This document shows, piece after piece, positions 34,536-42,372 of a DNA stretch of 42,372 bases. The stretch covers positions 1-42,372 of the forward strand of contig JAJCYR010000018.1 of NCBI GenBank assembly GCA_029262775.1, read 5' to 3'. The stretch comes from Bacteroidota bacterium. GTDB lineage: Bacteria > Bacteroidota > Rhodothermia > Rhodothermales > UBA10348. The first letter of the stretch is position 1, and each line of letters begins with the position of its first letter. Position numbers and translations under genes: made by a program. The notes under the pieces are model-generated. The model worked only from the letters and a program-made list of their open reading frames with translations. It was not told where the DNA came from and ran no database searches.

Positions 34536-35258
34536 ATGGCATCGATCCTGATTGTGGAAGATGACGTCGAGCTCTCCGCTGTCCTGGAGCGCCGGCTCGC
34601 CGAATCGGGCTATCACGTCCGCCTGGCCGAATCTGGTCCGGAAGCGCTTGTGTTGGTCGAAGAACGCGTTCCCGACGTGGTGTTGCTCGACATCATGTTG
34701 CCCGGAATGGACGGCCTGGAGGTGTGTCGCAGGTTGCGTGCGTCGCATCCCCTGTTATACATCATCATGACAACGGCGCGCTCGGACGAAATGGATCGCG
34801 TTGTGGGGCTTGAGGTAGGGGCCGACGACTATGTGACCAAGCCGTTCAGCCTGTCGGAGCTTGTGGCTCGCGTGAGGGCCGCCTTGCGCCGCGTCCAGCT
34901 TACGCGGGAAGTCCGCGAAGACGACGCCGTACTGGATTTCGGAGAACTGACCATTGATCCGGGCCGGCGGCGCGTCGTAGTCCGGGGGCACGAGGTCCAG
35001 CTCACGGTACTCGAATTCGACCTGTTGCTGCACCTGGCCCGAAACGCCGAGCGCCCGTTCACGCGCCTGCAGCTGCTCGCCGACGTGTGGGACATCCACT
35101 ACGAAGGGTACGATCGTACGGTCGATTCGCACATTCAGCGGCTGCGCAGCAAGATTGAAGTGCACCCTGGCAAGCCGGCGTTCATCCGGACCGTGTGGGG
35201 TGTCGGATACCGGTTCCAGCCGGCCGGGGAACGCTCGACAGACGACACCGAGGCATGA
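34536..35258 (+). CDS. Response regulator, OmpR/PhoB family
   Basis: A 240-residue regulator. The receiver domain (1-120) has the acidic pair EDD, the phosphorylated Asp52 in LLDIMLPGMDGLEV, the switch Thr in TTARS and Lys102 in VTKPFS. The C-terminal winged-helix domain (about 140-232) contains LTVLEFDLLLHLARN and the recognition part TVDSHIQRLRSKIE. It overlaps the histidine kinase as ATGA, so the two form one two-component system. The signal is unknown. Confidence 0.95.
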   Translation: MASILIVEDDVELSAVLERRLAESGYHVRLAESGPEALVLVEERVPDVVLLDIMLPGMDGLEVCRRLRASHPLLYIIMTTARSDEMDRVVGLEVGADDYVTKPFSLSELVARVRAALRRVQLTREVREDDAVLDFGELTIDPGRRRVVVRGHEVQLTVLEFDLLLHLARNAERPFTRLQLLADVWDIHYEGYDRTVDSHIQRLRSKIEVHPGKPAFIRTVWGVGYRFQPAGERSTDDTEA

Positions 35259-36724
35259 TTATCGGGCCCCGCCATACCGTCTTCTGGCGCATTGTGGCCG
35301 TGTTGGTGGGTGCTGAACTGCTCGTCGTAGCCCTGACGGTCGGTCTCACGGCACAATTCGCTGCGCAGCGCAGCATGGAACTGGCTGCCACGTCAATCGA
35401 GTCGCGGCTCGATGCTGTCGCCGAAGAAGTGGAGCGCCGGGCCGCTCCGCTGACCGATGAACTGAATCTGGACCAGACGCTGCTTGCGGACCTGGCCGAA
35501 CGCTTTCCAGACCCCCTGGCACTGGTCTATGTGGACGGGCGCATGACTACGCTGAATGAACCCATGGCGCGGCCCCCACTGCTGGATTCACTGCATGCGT
35601 TCGATGCCCTCGTGGTGGATATATCGGACGACGCCGTACCCGGTGGATATGCGTTCGCGCCGCTCTTCGATGCAACGGGTTTTGCAGTGGGCGGACTGCT
35701 CGTGCAGCCGCTCGCGGCGTCCATTGAGCGGGAGCTCTCGGCCACGCGCGAGGCTGCCCGGTCTTCGGTGCGGGTGGTAGCGGTCGTGGCCGTCGTGTTG
35801 GCGCTCTTGTTGGGCGGTGTGATCACGTGGTGGATTGTGGCTCCAATCCGGCGTATTTCTGCCCGTGTCGTGGAAATTGGAAAGGGGCAGTATGACGCGC
35901 GGGTGGAGGTGCCCGGTCAGCACGAAATCGGAGAGCTGGCTCGGGCGGTCAACGACATGGCGGCCGACGTGGAACGGAGCGTCACGCGGCTCGAGGAAGC
36001 AGAGGCACTCCGGCGCGAACTGCTGGCCAACATGGGGCACGACATCCGGACGCCCCTGACGGGTGCCATGGCGTTCATGGAAGAGGCCGAGCGTTTCATG
36101 CGCGGCGGCCGAGGGGACGAGGCACGCGTTGCGCTGGGGCGGGCCAGTCAGAGCGCCGATCGCGTCCGGCGCCTCATAGACGACCTGTTCGAGCTGAGTA
36201 TTCTGGAGGGCGATGCGCCGGTACTGCGCCGAGAACCCGTTCTACTGCATGAACTTCTGGCCGATGTGGTCAATACCATGAAGCCCCTCGCGCCGGATGG
36301 CGTGGTGTTAGAGCTGGACGAGTCAGACGGGACGACCCATTCGGGCACTCTGGTGGTGCACGGCGATGGCCTGCGACTGCACCGGCTGTTCTCGAATCTG
36401 GTATCGAACGCGCTGCGTCACGCTCGCTCGCTCGTTCGCATCTACCCGGAAAAAATGCTGGACAAAGGCGGAAACCCTCGGGTCATGGTGGTTGTCGAGG
36501 ACGACGGGGAAGGCCTCGCGCCACAGGACATGGAACGCGTCTTCGAGCGGTATTACCGGGGGACAGATGCGCGAACAAAAAGACCGGACCCGGAAACCGG
36601 GACCGGTCTTGGATTGGCGATTGCCCGCGCGGTGGCGGAAGCCCATGGCGGGTCGGTGCACATGATATCGACCCCGGGCCAGGGCACCCGCGTCCGTGTT
36701 CAGCTGCCGCTTACGAGACCTTGA
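35255..36724 (+). CDS. Sensor histidine kinase
   Basis: A 489-residue membrane kinase. One membrane segment lies near 10-32 and a second near 173-195, enclosing an extracytoplasmic sensor of about 140 residues. A HAMP domain follows (about 195-250), then HisKA with His262 in NMGHDIRTPL, and the ATPase domain with N box LFSNLVSNALRHA, G1 VEDDGEGLAP, F box FERYYRG and G2 GTGLGLAIA. The start at 35255 overlaps the response regulator stop. The sensor has no domain I recognise. Its last 14 bp overlap the convergent hsp20 gene. Confidence 0.94.
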   Translation: MIIGPRHTVFWRIVAVLVGAELLVVALTVGLTAQFAAQRSMELAATSIESRLDAVAEEVERRAAPLTDELNLDQTLLADLAERFPDPLALVYVDGRMTTLNEPMARPPLLDSLHAFDALVVDISDDAVPGGYAFAPLFDATGFAVGGLLVQPLAASIERELSATREAARSSVRVVAVVAVVLALLLGGVITWWIVAPIRRISARVVEIGKGQYDARVEVPGQHEIGELARAVNDMAADVERSVTRLEEAEALRRELLANMGHDIRTPLTGAMAFMEEAERFMRGGRGDEARVALGRASQSADRVRRLIDDLFELSILEGDAPVLRREPVLLHELLADVVNTMKPLAPDGVVLELDESDGTTHSGTLVVHGDGLRLHRLFSNLVSNALRHARSLVRIYPEKMLDKGGNPRVMVVVEDDGEGLAPQDMERVFERYYRGTDARTKRPDPETGTGLGLAIARAVAEAHGGSVHMISTPGQGTRVRVQLPLTRP

Positions 36725-37151
36725 TCTTGCGCGGTTTGCTTTCTTCCAGCTTGGGCAGCACAACCATCAGCACGCCGTTCTCGTGGCGGGCTTCAATCTT
36801 CTGCTCGTTGATCTGCTTCGGAAGACGGAAGGAGCGGAAGAATCGGCCGGCGTGGCGTTCGACTCGGACCACGCTGTCGTTTTCCGAGACGTCGCGTGAG
36901 GAGCGTTCACCCGAAATCGTAAGCACACCGTCCTGGAGATTGATCTGGATGTCGTCGCGGGAGACGCCGGGCACATCCATTTCGAGGAGATAGGCTTCCT
37001 GCGTTTCGACTACGTCCAAGTGGGGCGTCCACGATACATTCTGGTCAGAATCTTCCTCGACGTTCGGGAAGAACGAGCCGAACATCCGGTCGAAATCGCG
37101 TTGCAGACGATTCATGTCGTGACGGGGCGAGAAGCGTACAATCTGTGTCAT
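36711..37151 (-). CDS. Small heat shock protein, Hsp20/alpha-crystallin family
   Basis: A 146-residue chaperone that holds unfolding proteins. The alpha-crystallin domain (about 42-135) has YLLEMDVPGVSRDDIQI, LTISGER and the family's ENGVLMVVLPK; the N-terminal part (PRHDMNRLQRDFDRMFG) is the usual oligomer arm. The C-terminal KPRKIKVS holds the IXI-like tail (IKV). Upstream are two CACAGTG direct repeats but no CIRCE-like inverted repeat. It converges on and overlaps the histidine kinase gene. Confidence 0.95.
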   Translation of the reverse strand: MTQIVRFSPRHDMNRLQRDFDRMFGSFFPNVEEDSDQNVSWTPHLDVVETQEAYLLEMDVPGVSRDDIQINLQDGVLTISGERSSRDVSENDSVVRVERHAGRFFRSFRLPKQINEQKIEARHENGVLMVVLPKLEESKPRKIKVS

Positions 37152-37170
37152 GGTAGTATCTGGTTTGGTT

Positions 37171-37191
37171 CACTGTGCGAATACACTGTGC
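37171..37191. promoter_or_regulatory. Direct repeat CACTGTGC ahead of hsp20
   Basis: CACTGTGC occurs at 37171-37178 and 37184-37191, 13 bp apart, about 20-40 bp ahead of the minus-strand hsp20 start. It may be part of the promoter or a regulator site. Confidence 0.35.
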
Positions 37192-37239
37192 CCGGAAACC
37201 ATTCAAGTAGTGTGCCAAACCCCGCATTCAGTCAGGTTG

Positions 37240-38511
37240 TCAGGTAGGTTCGACATGGTCTGACGTTACGGCAGGCAAAACAGTCCCTTCGGCACGACCG
37301 AACCCGACACGATATCCGGCTGCCTGGGCCCAACCCCGCATAACGACAGAATCACCGTCCTGTATGAAGCGGCGCTCCGTGCCGTCGGAGAGAGTCAGCG
37401 GCCTCGTACCGCGCCAGGAGAGTTCCAGCATGGATCCGTAACTCTGGGGTGTGGGCCCTGAAATGGTGCCCGATGCCATGAGGTCGCCCGGGCGCGTATT
37501 GCATCCATTGACCGTGTGATGCGCCAGTTGCTGGTACACGCTCCAGTACAGATGCTTCATGTTGGAGCGGCAGACAATGTCGACCGACTCGGCCCGGGGA
37601 GGCCGGATGCCGACTTCCAAATGAATGTCAAAGGCCGACGGACCCGGTGAGCGGAGGTAGTCGAGCGGCGCCGGATCCTGCGGCGGTCCGTCCATGCGAA
37701 ACGGTTCGAGGGCCTCCATGGGCACCACCCAGGGCGATACCGTGGTGGCAAAGCTCTTACCCAGGAAGGGTCCGAGCGGGACGTATTCCCACTTCTGAAT
37801 ATCACGTGCGCTCCAGTCGTTGACGAGCACCATGCCGAAAACATGTTCGGATGCGCTCCCGGTGGAAATGGACGTACCGAGATCGTTGCCCGGACCGACG
37901 AAAAACCCCATTTCAAGCTCGAAATCGAGCAGTTTGCTGGCCCCGTACACCGGCGGTCCGTCATCGGGTTTGAGCTGGCCGTGAGGGCGCCGAACGGGCC
38001 GGCCGGAGACGAGCAGCGAGCTGGAGCGCCCATGATAGCCCACAGGCAGATGCAGCCAGTTTTCCATGAGGGCATTTTCGGGTCCGCGGAACATGGTGCC
38101 CACGTTGGTAGCGTGTTCGCGCGAGGAGTAGAAGTCCGTATAGTCGCCCACCACGGCAGGCAACTCCATGTGTACCGCTCCCTGGTCAAAAAACACGCGC
38201 CGCCGCATGGCTTCGTCGTCACGCAGGCGCGGCTCGCCCTCGGACAGGAGCGCCGTGAGTTGGGCGCGGATATGCTTCCACTCTTCGTGCCCCGCGGCCA
38301 TGAAGGCGTTCAGGCTTCCTTTCCGGAAGAACCGCCGTCCGGAGAGCGATACAATCCACCGGGCATCTTCGAGCGTGGTCACGTCCAGAATAAAATCGCC
38401 AATGGCAACCCCCACGCGTGCAGGCTCCATGGGGGTCGCCCTGAATACACCGTAGGGCAGATTCTGGATCGGAAAATCGTGGTCAACAGGGACGTCTATG
38501 AAGGACTTCAT
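37240..38511 (-). CDS. Fumarylacetoacetase
   Basis: A 423-residue enzyme, typical length, that splits fumarylacetoacetate to fumarate and acetoacetate in the last step of tyrosine breakdown. The short N-terminal domain is followed by the FAH fold with [13 protein letters not shown] (catalytic His), [13 protein letters not shown] (metal-binding Glu pair), [14 protein letters not shown] (Asp) and [11 protein letters not shown] (Lys and Thr). It overlaps the upstream unknown gene as ATGA. No homogentisate dioxygenase is in the window. Confidence 0.96.
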   Translation of the reverse strand: MKSFIDVPVDHDFPIQNLPYGVFRATPMEPARVGVAIGDFILDVTTLEDARWIVSLSGRRFFRKGSLNAFMAAGHEEWKHIRAQLTALLSEGEPRLRDDEAMRRRVFFDQGAVHMELPAVVGDYTDFYSSREHATNVGTMFRGPENALMENWLHLPVGYHGRSSSLLVSGRPVRRPHGQLKPDDGPPVYGASKLLDFELEMGFFVGPGNDLGTSISTGSASEHVFGMVLVNDWSARDIQKWEYVPLGPFLGKSFATTVSPWVVPMEALEPFRMDGPPQDPAPLDYLRSPGPSAFDIHLEVGIRPPRAESVDIVCRSNMKHLYWSVYQQLAHHTVNGCNTRPGDLMASGTISGPTPQSYGSMLELSWRGTRPLTLSDGTERRFIQDGDSVVMRGWAQAAGYRVGFGRAEGTVLPAVTSDHVEPT

Positions 38512-39518
38512 GTGTGGGCGGGTGGAAAATAATGGGACAGGTCTTCAATGGGTTCGTTGATACTGCAACTCCCGATACCAAGAGCCAGCTCCGAGCGTAC
38601 CCGGCGGAATGCATCGGGAGTGATTCTGAAGTGTTTCCAACGGATTTCCTCCCCAATGCAGCGAAACATCCGGGGAGTATACTCCTCCAGGATCTCTTCC
38701 ATGGTGCCAGACGGGTCCGTTGCATTCGTTTCATCCCAGGTCGCGGCCACGGCAGTCGCGAACATCACGTTCACGAAACCGTGGACGGCTGTCCCCAGCC
38801 TGCTGTCCATGTGGCGGAAGGGGTGGTGCAATCCGGCGGTGAATTTGAACGGGCAACGGGTACGAACACCGGCCAGGATGAACTGCGCGACTTCCCGGCT
38901 CGATGGGTGGTCTTCGGGCGCCGGTCCGCCGCAGCGCAGTTTTCCGGCGAAAAGCGGCGTGCCACTGAGGCTGCCGAGCGCCTCGAAATACGGCGTGAGC
39001 CGGGCCTGATAGTCGTTTCCACGGGGAATTTCCAGAAAGACCCGATCGGGCGTGAGTCCGGTTTTGTCCAGTGCGATGCCCACGAGGGAGGCGTACTGCG
39101 CGGCATCGACCATGGGAACGGGAATGCGGGATTCCACCGCGATGCATCGGAAAGGTTGATCGGCCTGCTCCTCGAGATGCCTGGCTGCCGAGAAATCTTC
39201 GTGCAGGAGGCGTTCTGTTGCCGCAGAGGTCGCGCCAGCATGGGTATTCGGGGCGGCGGCGTCCACAGACCGGGGCAGGAGGGCGAAGTCGGTGCCGGCG
39301 CCATGGGCCTCAAAGGCGCGCTGCATGTCCGCGAGGCGTGCTGCCGGGACCACGAACGGGCCGACCATGACGTGTTCAGGGCCGGATTTGTGTCCCAAAT
39401 ACTCCTTAGCGGCGGCGTCCATGTCGAGCGCGGCCGGCGGAAACAGGCCGGCGTAGTCAAAAAGTCCGTCCAAAATCGGGACAAGAGCCGCATGAGATAT
39501 GATATCCTTGTTGGTCAT
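38508..39518 (-). CDS. Unknown protein coupled to fumarylacetoacetase
   Basis: A 336-residue soluble protein with no signal peptide or membrane segment. Recognisable stretches are [13 protein letters not shown] near the N-terminus, FAGKLRCGG, and [14 protein letters not shown] followed by [10 protein letters not shown], which together suggest a barrel-type enzyme with conserved His residues, but I cannot name a family. Its stop overlaps the start of fumarylacetoacetase (ATGA), so it is probably tied to tyrosine or aromatic-acid breakdown. Confidence 0.7.
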   Translation of the reverse strand: MTNKDIISHAALVPILDGLFDYAGLFPPAALDMDAAAKEYLGHKSGPEHVMVGPFVVPAARLADMQRAFEAHGAGTDFALLPRSVDAAAPNTHAGATSAATERLLHEDFSAARHLEEQADQPFRCIAVESRIPVPMVDAAQYASLVGIALDKTGLTPDRVFLEIPRGNDYQARLTPYFEALGSLSGTPLFAGKLRCGGPAPEDHPSSREVAQFILAGVRTRCPFKFTAGLHHPFRHMDSRLGTAVHGFVNVMFATAVAATWDETNATDPSGTMEEILEEYTPRMFRCIGEEIRWKHFRITPDAFRRVRSELALGIGSCSINEPIEDLSHYFPPAHT

Positions 39519-39625
39519 AGGCAGAACAGACTAAGAACTCCGTGTGTACTGTTGTATGAAGGGAATCCGAATAGTACCTTTTATGTTCTGTCTAACGGGC
39601 AAATAAACAGCTACGGCATCTTACC

Positions 39626-40837
39626 ATGAAGCGCACCCAACTATTTTTCAGTCTGCTCATTGCAGCCGTTCTTCTGACGGCAGCCGACGGTTGTTCCAGT
39701 GACCCCAACGTGGAGGGCGCCAAGCTGGATCTTCGCAACAAGGACTATGACCGGGCTCTGAACAACCTGAATAAGGCCCTGGAAACGAATCCCCAGAACG
39801 CCGAGGCCTATCAGCTCAAGGGGCAGGCACTTTCAGAGCAGGCGTTCACGACCGATGATCCGGCCGAACATGCGCGCCTCCTTACGGACATGAAAGCAGC
39901 ATTCGAGAATGCGGTTCAGTATGATCCGACGCTCAGTGAGGCAGTCACACGCAGCATGCGCATTGCCTATGCCAACGAATTCCAGCGGGCCGTGCAGGCC
40001 TTCAATCGTGGGCGTAATGACGACAGTGAGTTCAGTGTGGCCGCAGAATATTTCGGCAATGCGGCCACGTTGCAGCCGGATTCCGCGGGCGCATATGTAA
40101 ACCAGGCCTACGCCTACATGAATGCCGGCGAGCCGAACAAGGCCCTGCAGCCGTTCGAGATGGCCATCGAGAAAGGAGACACGGAGCCGGAAACGTACCG
40201 TTTTCTGTCTGGTCTCTATGCAGCGAACGATCGTATGGACGACGCGATAGCGACGCTCGAGACGGCCACGCGTATGTACCCCGACAACGTGGATCTGCAG
40301 ACAGAGCTGCTCAATGCCTACCAGCTTACCGGCCAGACGGATAAGGCCATGGACCGCTACCGTGCGGCGGTTGAGCGTGACCCGGACAATGAGCTGTTCC
40401 GCTACAATTACGGGACACTGCTGACGCAGACCGGCGACTACGACCAGGCACTCGTTCAACTCCAGAAAGCGGTCGAGTTGGATCCGGAATACGCCAATGC
40501 GCACTTCAACCTCGGTGCCGTTTTCATCAACAAGGCCGTTGATGTCAACGAGCGCATTTCGAAGCTTGATGACGCGCTGCGTGCGGAGCGCAGTGGTCTT
40601 TCCGATGCGGAAGCGGAGCGGCGCGACAACGAGATCGCGGCACTCACCGACGAGCGCCGGGAGCTCTTCCGCCAGGCCGTCGAGCCGCTCGAGAAGGCAA
40701 AGACCATGTTGGAGACTGCAGGAGAAGATGCCAGCGCCGTGTGCCGAGCGCTATTCCAGGCCTACGTTCAGGTCAACGAGACCGACAAGGCCCAGGCCAT
40801 CTCGGAGTGTGCCGGGTACGACGATACCGGTAACTGA
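39626..40837 (+). CDS. TPR-repeat lipoprotein
   Basis: A 403-residue lipoprotein: signal peptide with lipobox TAADGC (Cys23 lipidated). The mature protein is a series of TPR motifs, for instance NKDYDRALNNLNKALETNP, GEPNKALQPFEMAIEKG and GDYDQALVQLQKAVELDP, over about 35-305. A charged helical stretch (about 305-350) and a last helical pair with two cysteines follow. TPR lipoproteins of this sort act as scaffolds in the cell envelope. It stops three bases ahead of the PLP enzyme gene, an unexpected partner. Confidence 0.88.
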   Translation: MKRTQLFFSLLIAAVLLTAADGCSSDPNVEGAKLDLRNKDYDRALNNLNKALETNPQNAEAYQLKGQALSEQAFTTDDPAEHARLLTDMKAAFENAVQYDPTLSEAVTRSMRIAYANEFQRAVQAFNRGRNDDSEFSVAAEYFGNAATLQPDSAGAYVNQAYAYMNAGEPNKALQPFEMAIEKGDTEPETYRFLSGLYAANDRMDDAIATLETATRMYPDNVDLQTELLNAYQLTGQTDKAMDRYRAAVERDPDNELFRYNYGTLLTQTGDYDQALVQLQKAVELDPEYANAHFNLGAVFINKAVDVNERISKLDDALRAERSGLSDAEAERRDNEIAALTDERRELFRQAVEPLEKAKTMLETAGEDASAVCRALFQAYVQVNETDKAQAISECAGYDDTGN

Positions 40838-40840
40838 TTC

Positions 40841-42028
40841 ATGACCCGACACGGCGCGCCGACGGCGGACGAATTGAAGGGAATGGGAATAGGCACACGT
40901 GCCATCCATGGTGGTCAGGCGCATGATCCGGCAACAGGGGCCGTCATGACCCCTATTTACCAAACGTCTACCTACGCGCAGGATGCACCGGGTGTGCATC
41001 GTGGGCATGAGTATGCGCGTGTCACGAACCCCACGCGGACCGCGCTTGAGGGCAACCTGGCCGCGCTTGAAGGCGCAGCGCACGGGATCTGTTTTTCATC
41101 GGGCGTGGCAGCCACCGACGCCATCATGAAGTGGATGAGGCCGGGCAATCACGTGTTGGCCTCCAATGACCTGTATGGAGGTACGTACCGGCTTATGCGG
41201 GCCATTTTTGGCCCATTCGGTATTGAGTCGTCGTTCGTGGACATGACGGACCTCGACGTGGTGCGCGCGGCAATCCGGCCGGAAACCAAGCTGCTGTGGA
41301 TTGAGACGCCGACCAACCCGCTGCTGCGCATCGTGGATATCCGTGCACTGACCGAAATCGCGCGCGAGCATGGGATTGCGACCGTGGTCGATAACACTTT
41401 TGCCACGCCTGTTCTCCAGGTGCCCCTCACACTCGGTGCCGACATGGTGTTGCATTCCACCACCAAGTACCTCGGTGGTCACAGTGACGTCATAGGAGGC
41501 GCCGTCTGTACGAACAACTCAGAATGGGCAGATCGGCTCCGTTTCATTGTCAAAAGCACGGGTGCGGCTCCCGCCCCCATGGACTGTTTCCTGACCCTGC
41601 GCGGCACGAAAACATTGCATCTACGCATGGAGCGGCACTGCCAGAACGCACGGCTGATTGCCGAATTCCTTGCCGGACACGACGCCGTGGGCAAGGTTTA
41701 CTGGCCCGGCTTCGAAGATCATCCCGGGCACGACATTGCCGCCCGTCAGATGTGTGGCTTCGGAGGCATGGTTTCCTTCGTCCTCAAAGACGAATCCATA
41801 GCGGCCGCCAACAAAGTCATGACGAACACGCGCATTTTCACGCTGGCCGAGAGTCTTGGCGGTGTGGAAAGTCTCATGAACCATCCGGCTACCATGACCC
41901 ATGCATCCATTCCGCACGCCGAACGCCAGGCTGCCGGCCTGCATGACAGCCTGATCCGGCTGTCGGTCGGGGTGGAGGAGGGGGGGGATCTGCAGCGGGA
42001 CCTCTCCCGTGCCCTCTCCGTGCGGTGA
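40841..42028 (+). CDS. Cystathionine gamma-synthase/lyase family PLP enzyme
   Basis: A 395-residue enzyme of the trans-sulfuration (Cys/Met metabolism) family. Motifs: GTRAIHGGQAHDPATGAVM at the N-terminus, YARVTNPTR, the substrate-site SSGVAATDA, DNTFATPVLQ, and the PLP lysine Lys209 in HSTTKYLGGHSD. The family includes synthase (metB), gamma-lyase and O-acetylhomoserine sulfhydrylase, which sequence alone does not separate; length and the YARVTNPTR block favour synthase or lyase. It is coupled to the TPR lipoprotein. Its stop codon is part of the first stem of the hairpin repeat behind it. Confidence 0.92.
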   Translation: MTRHGAPTADELKGMGIGTRAIHGGQAHDPATGAVMTPIYQTSTYAQDAPGVHRGHEYARVTNPTRTALEGNLAALEGAAHGICFSSGVAATDAIMKWMRPGNHVLASNDLYGGTYRLMRAIFGPFGIESSFVDMTDLDVVRAAIRPETKLLWIETPTNPLLRIVDIRALTEIAREHGIATVVDNTFATPVLQVPLTLGADMVLHSTTKYLGGHSDVIGGAVCTNNSEWADRLRFIVKSTGAAPAPMDCFLTLRGTKTLHLRMERHCQNARLIAEFLAGHDAVGKVYWPGFEDHPGHDIAARQMCGFGGMVSFVLKDESIAAANKVMTNTRIFTLAESLGGVESLMNHPATMTHASIPHAERQAAGLHDSLIRLSVGVEEGGDLQRDLSRALSVR

Positions 42029-42283
42029 GATCTGCACGGTCTCTGCGTTGTGCGCCTCTTCGCGTCCTCGACGTATTTTCAATACGCCTTCGTAGCTCAT
42101 CGGCGCACGCCTTGATACCGCACAGATCTCATCCGCACGGCGGTGATGTCTGCGCACGGTCTCTTCCGTTGTGCGCCTCTTCGCGTCCTCGACGTATTTT
42201 CAATACGCCTTCGTAGCTCATCGGCGCACGCCTTGACACCGCACAGATCTCATCCGCACGGCGGTGATGTCTGCGCACGGTGG
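42026..42283. repeat. Tandem structured hairpin repeat, 2.2 copies (hairpin element copies B and C)
   Basis: Two copies (about 42023-42140 and 42141-42261) with a 118-121 bp period are followed by the first 22 bases of a third. In copy B an outer stem TGAGATCTGCACGGT (42026-42040) pairs with 42117-42131 at 13 of 15 positions, a middle stem GTGCGCC (42050-42056) with GGCGCAC (42102-42108), and an apical stem CGTATT-TTC-AATACG (42072-42086). Two 15-base internal loop strands (42057-42071 and 42087-42101) resemble each other directly. The loop strands CTGCGTT and GCCTTG are shared with the element at 4669-4828. The outer stem includes the stop codon of the PLP enzyme gene. Confidence 0.88.
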
Positions 42284-42372
42284 TCAGCGCGGGTCGTTGC
42301 AGCGGGGCGGGGTGGAGGGGGGTTTGTGGTGAGTCACGTGCCCCCGTACCGCCCCCCCCGCACGACCCCAAT
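42284..42372. other. G-rich then C-rich end of window, no gene seen
   Basis: G runs at about 42303-42322 are followed by C runs at about 42341-42359, so the stretch could fold into an imperfect hairpin or a G-quadruplex. GTCACGTG between them contains a palindrome. I see no coding signal. Confidence 0.45.

Noticed and set aside
37195-37225. Sigma-54-like promoter ahead of hsp20 on the minus strand
   Set aside because: TTGGCAC and TTGAA have about the right spacing, but the essential GC of the -12 element is missing.
41621-42371. Short frames repeated in the terminal hairpins (MSYEGVLKIRRGREEAHN-like)
   Set aside because: They arise because the same DNA unit is repeated; the palindromic structure and loop sharing explain the sequence better than coding does.

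Overview
The window is a GC-rich bacterial chromosome segment, densely packed with genes on both strands. Its gene content points to the Bacteroidota, most likely the Rhodothermia/Rhodothermales side. Evidence for this is a PorQ-type protein of the type IX secretion system, a DUF5687 ABC permease with its ATPase, a long SecA (1128 aa) with a large charged insertion and a C-terminal zinc motif, a lipoprotein with an FPNP sorting-domain-like fold, and membrane pyrophosphatase next to core housekeeping genes, all at high GC. The species cannot be named from the sequence. Nothing here is clearly phage or plasmid.

Layout. 1-619 holds no convincing gene but is full of short repeats and a 239-bp segment bounded by inverted repeats. 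620-4051 (minus) is a run of an ABC ATPase of the iron/B12 uptake type, PduO-type cobalamin adenosyltransferase and an SGNH hydrolase with TPRs. 4187-4666 is a small lipoprotein, followed by a 160-bp hairpin element and a perfect AT-rich inverted repeat. 4862-6345 (minus) holds a lipase and a small membrane CTP-dependent-kinase-like protein. 6415-7476 is a MmcQ/YjbR domain fused to an RluA-type pseudouridine synthase; 7513-7806 is unknown; 7997-9370 is a divergent ferrochelatase. 9334-15202 (minus) is a tight five-gene run with stop/start overlaps: racemase, DtxR/MntR regulator, RNase R, DUF5687 permease and ABC ATPase.

After a 447-bp intergenic region with an AT-rich island come a DmpA/P1 peptidase, tRNA-Gln(UUG), prs, rplY/ctc, pth, hppA, a two-lipoyl-domain 2-oxoacid dehydrogenase E2, a tyrosine-recombinase-like protein lacking both catalytic arginines, and alkD. 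porQ converges on alkD and diverges from secA-recN-pgm. Then come a minus-strand pair (exported protein and CoA-type Nudix hydrolase), a response regulator/histidine kinase pair, a convergent hsp20, fumarylacetoacetase with an unknown overlapping partner, and a TPR lipoprotein coupled to a cystathionine gamma-synthase-family enzyme. The window ends in two tandem copies of a structured hairpin.

The most interesting signal is not a protein. The hairpins at 4669-4828 and 42026-42261 lie directly behind stop codons of unrelated genes. They share loop sequences (CTGCGTT and GCCTTG) while the stems between them differ in sequence yet still pair. This is the pattern expected of a conserved structured element, RNA or mobile DNA. 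Other points of note are the arginine-less recombinase coupled to AlkD, the MmcQ-RluA fusion, and a ferrochelatase with Asp in place of the usual active-site Glu and four C-terminal cysteines.
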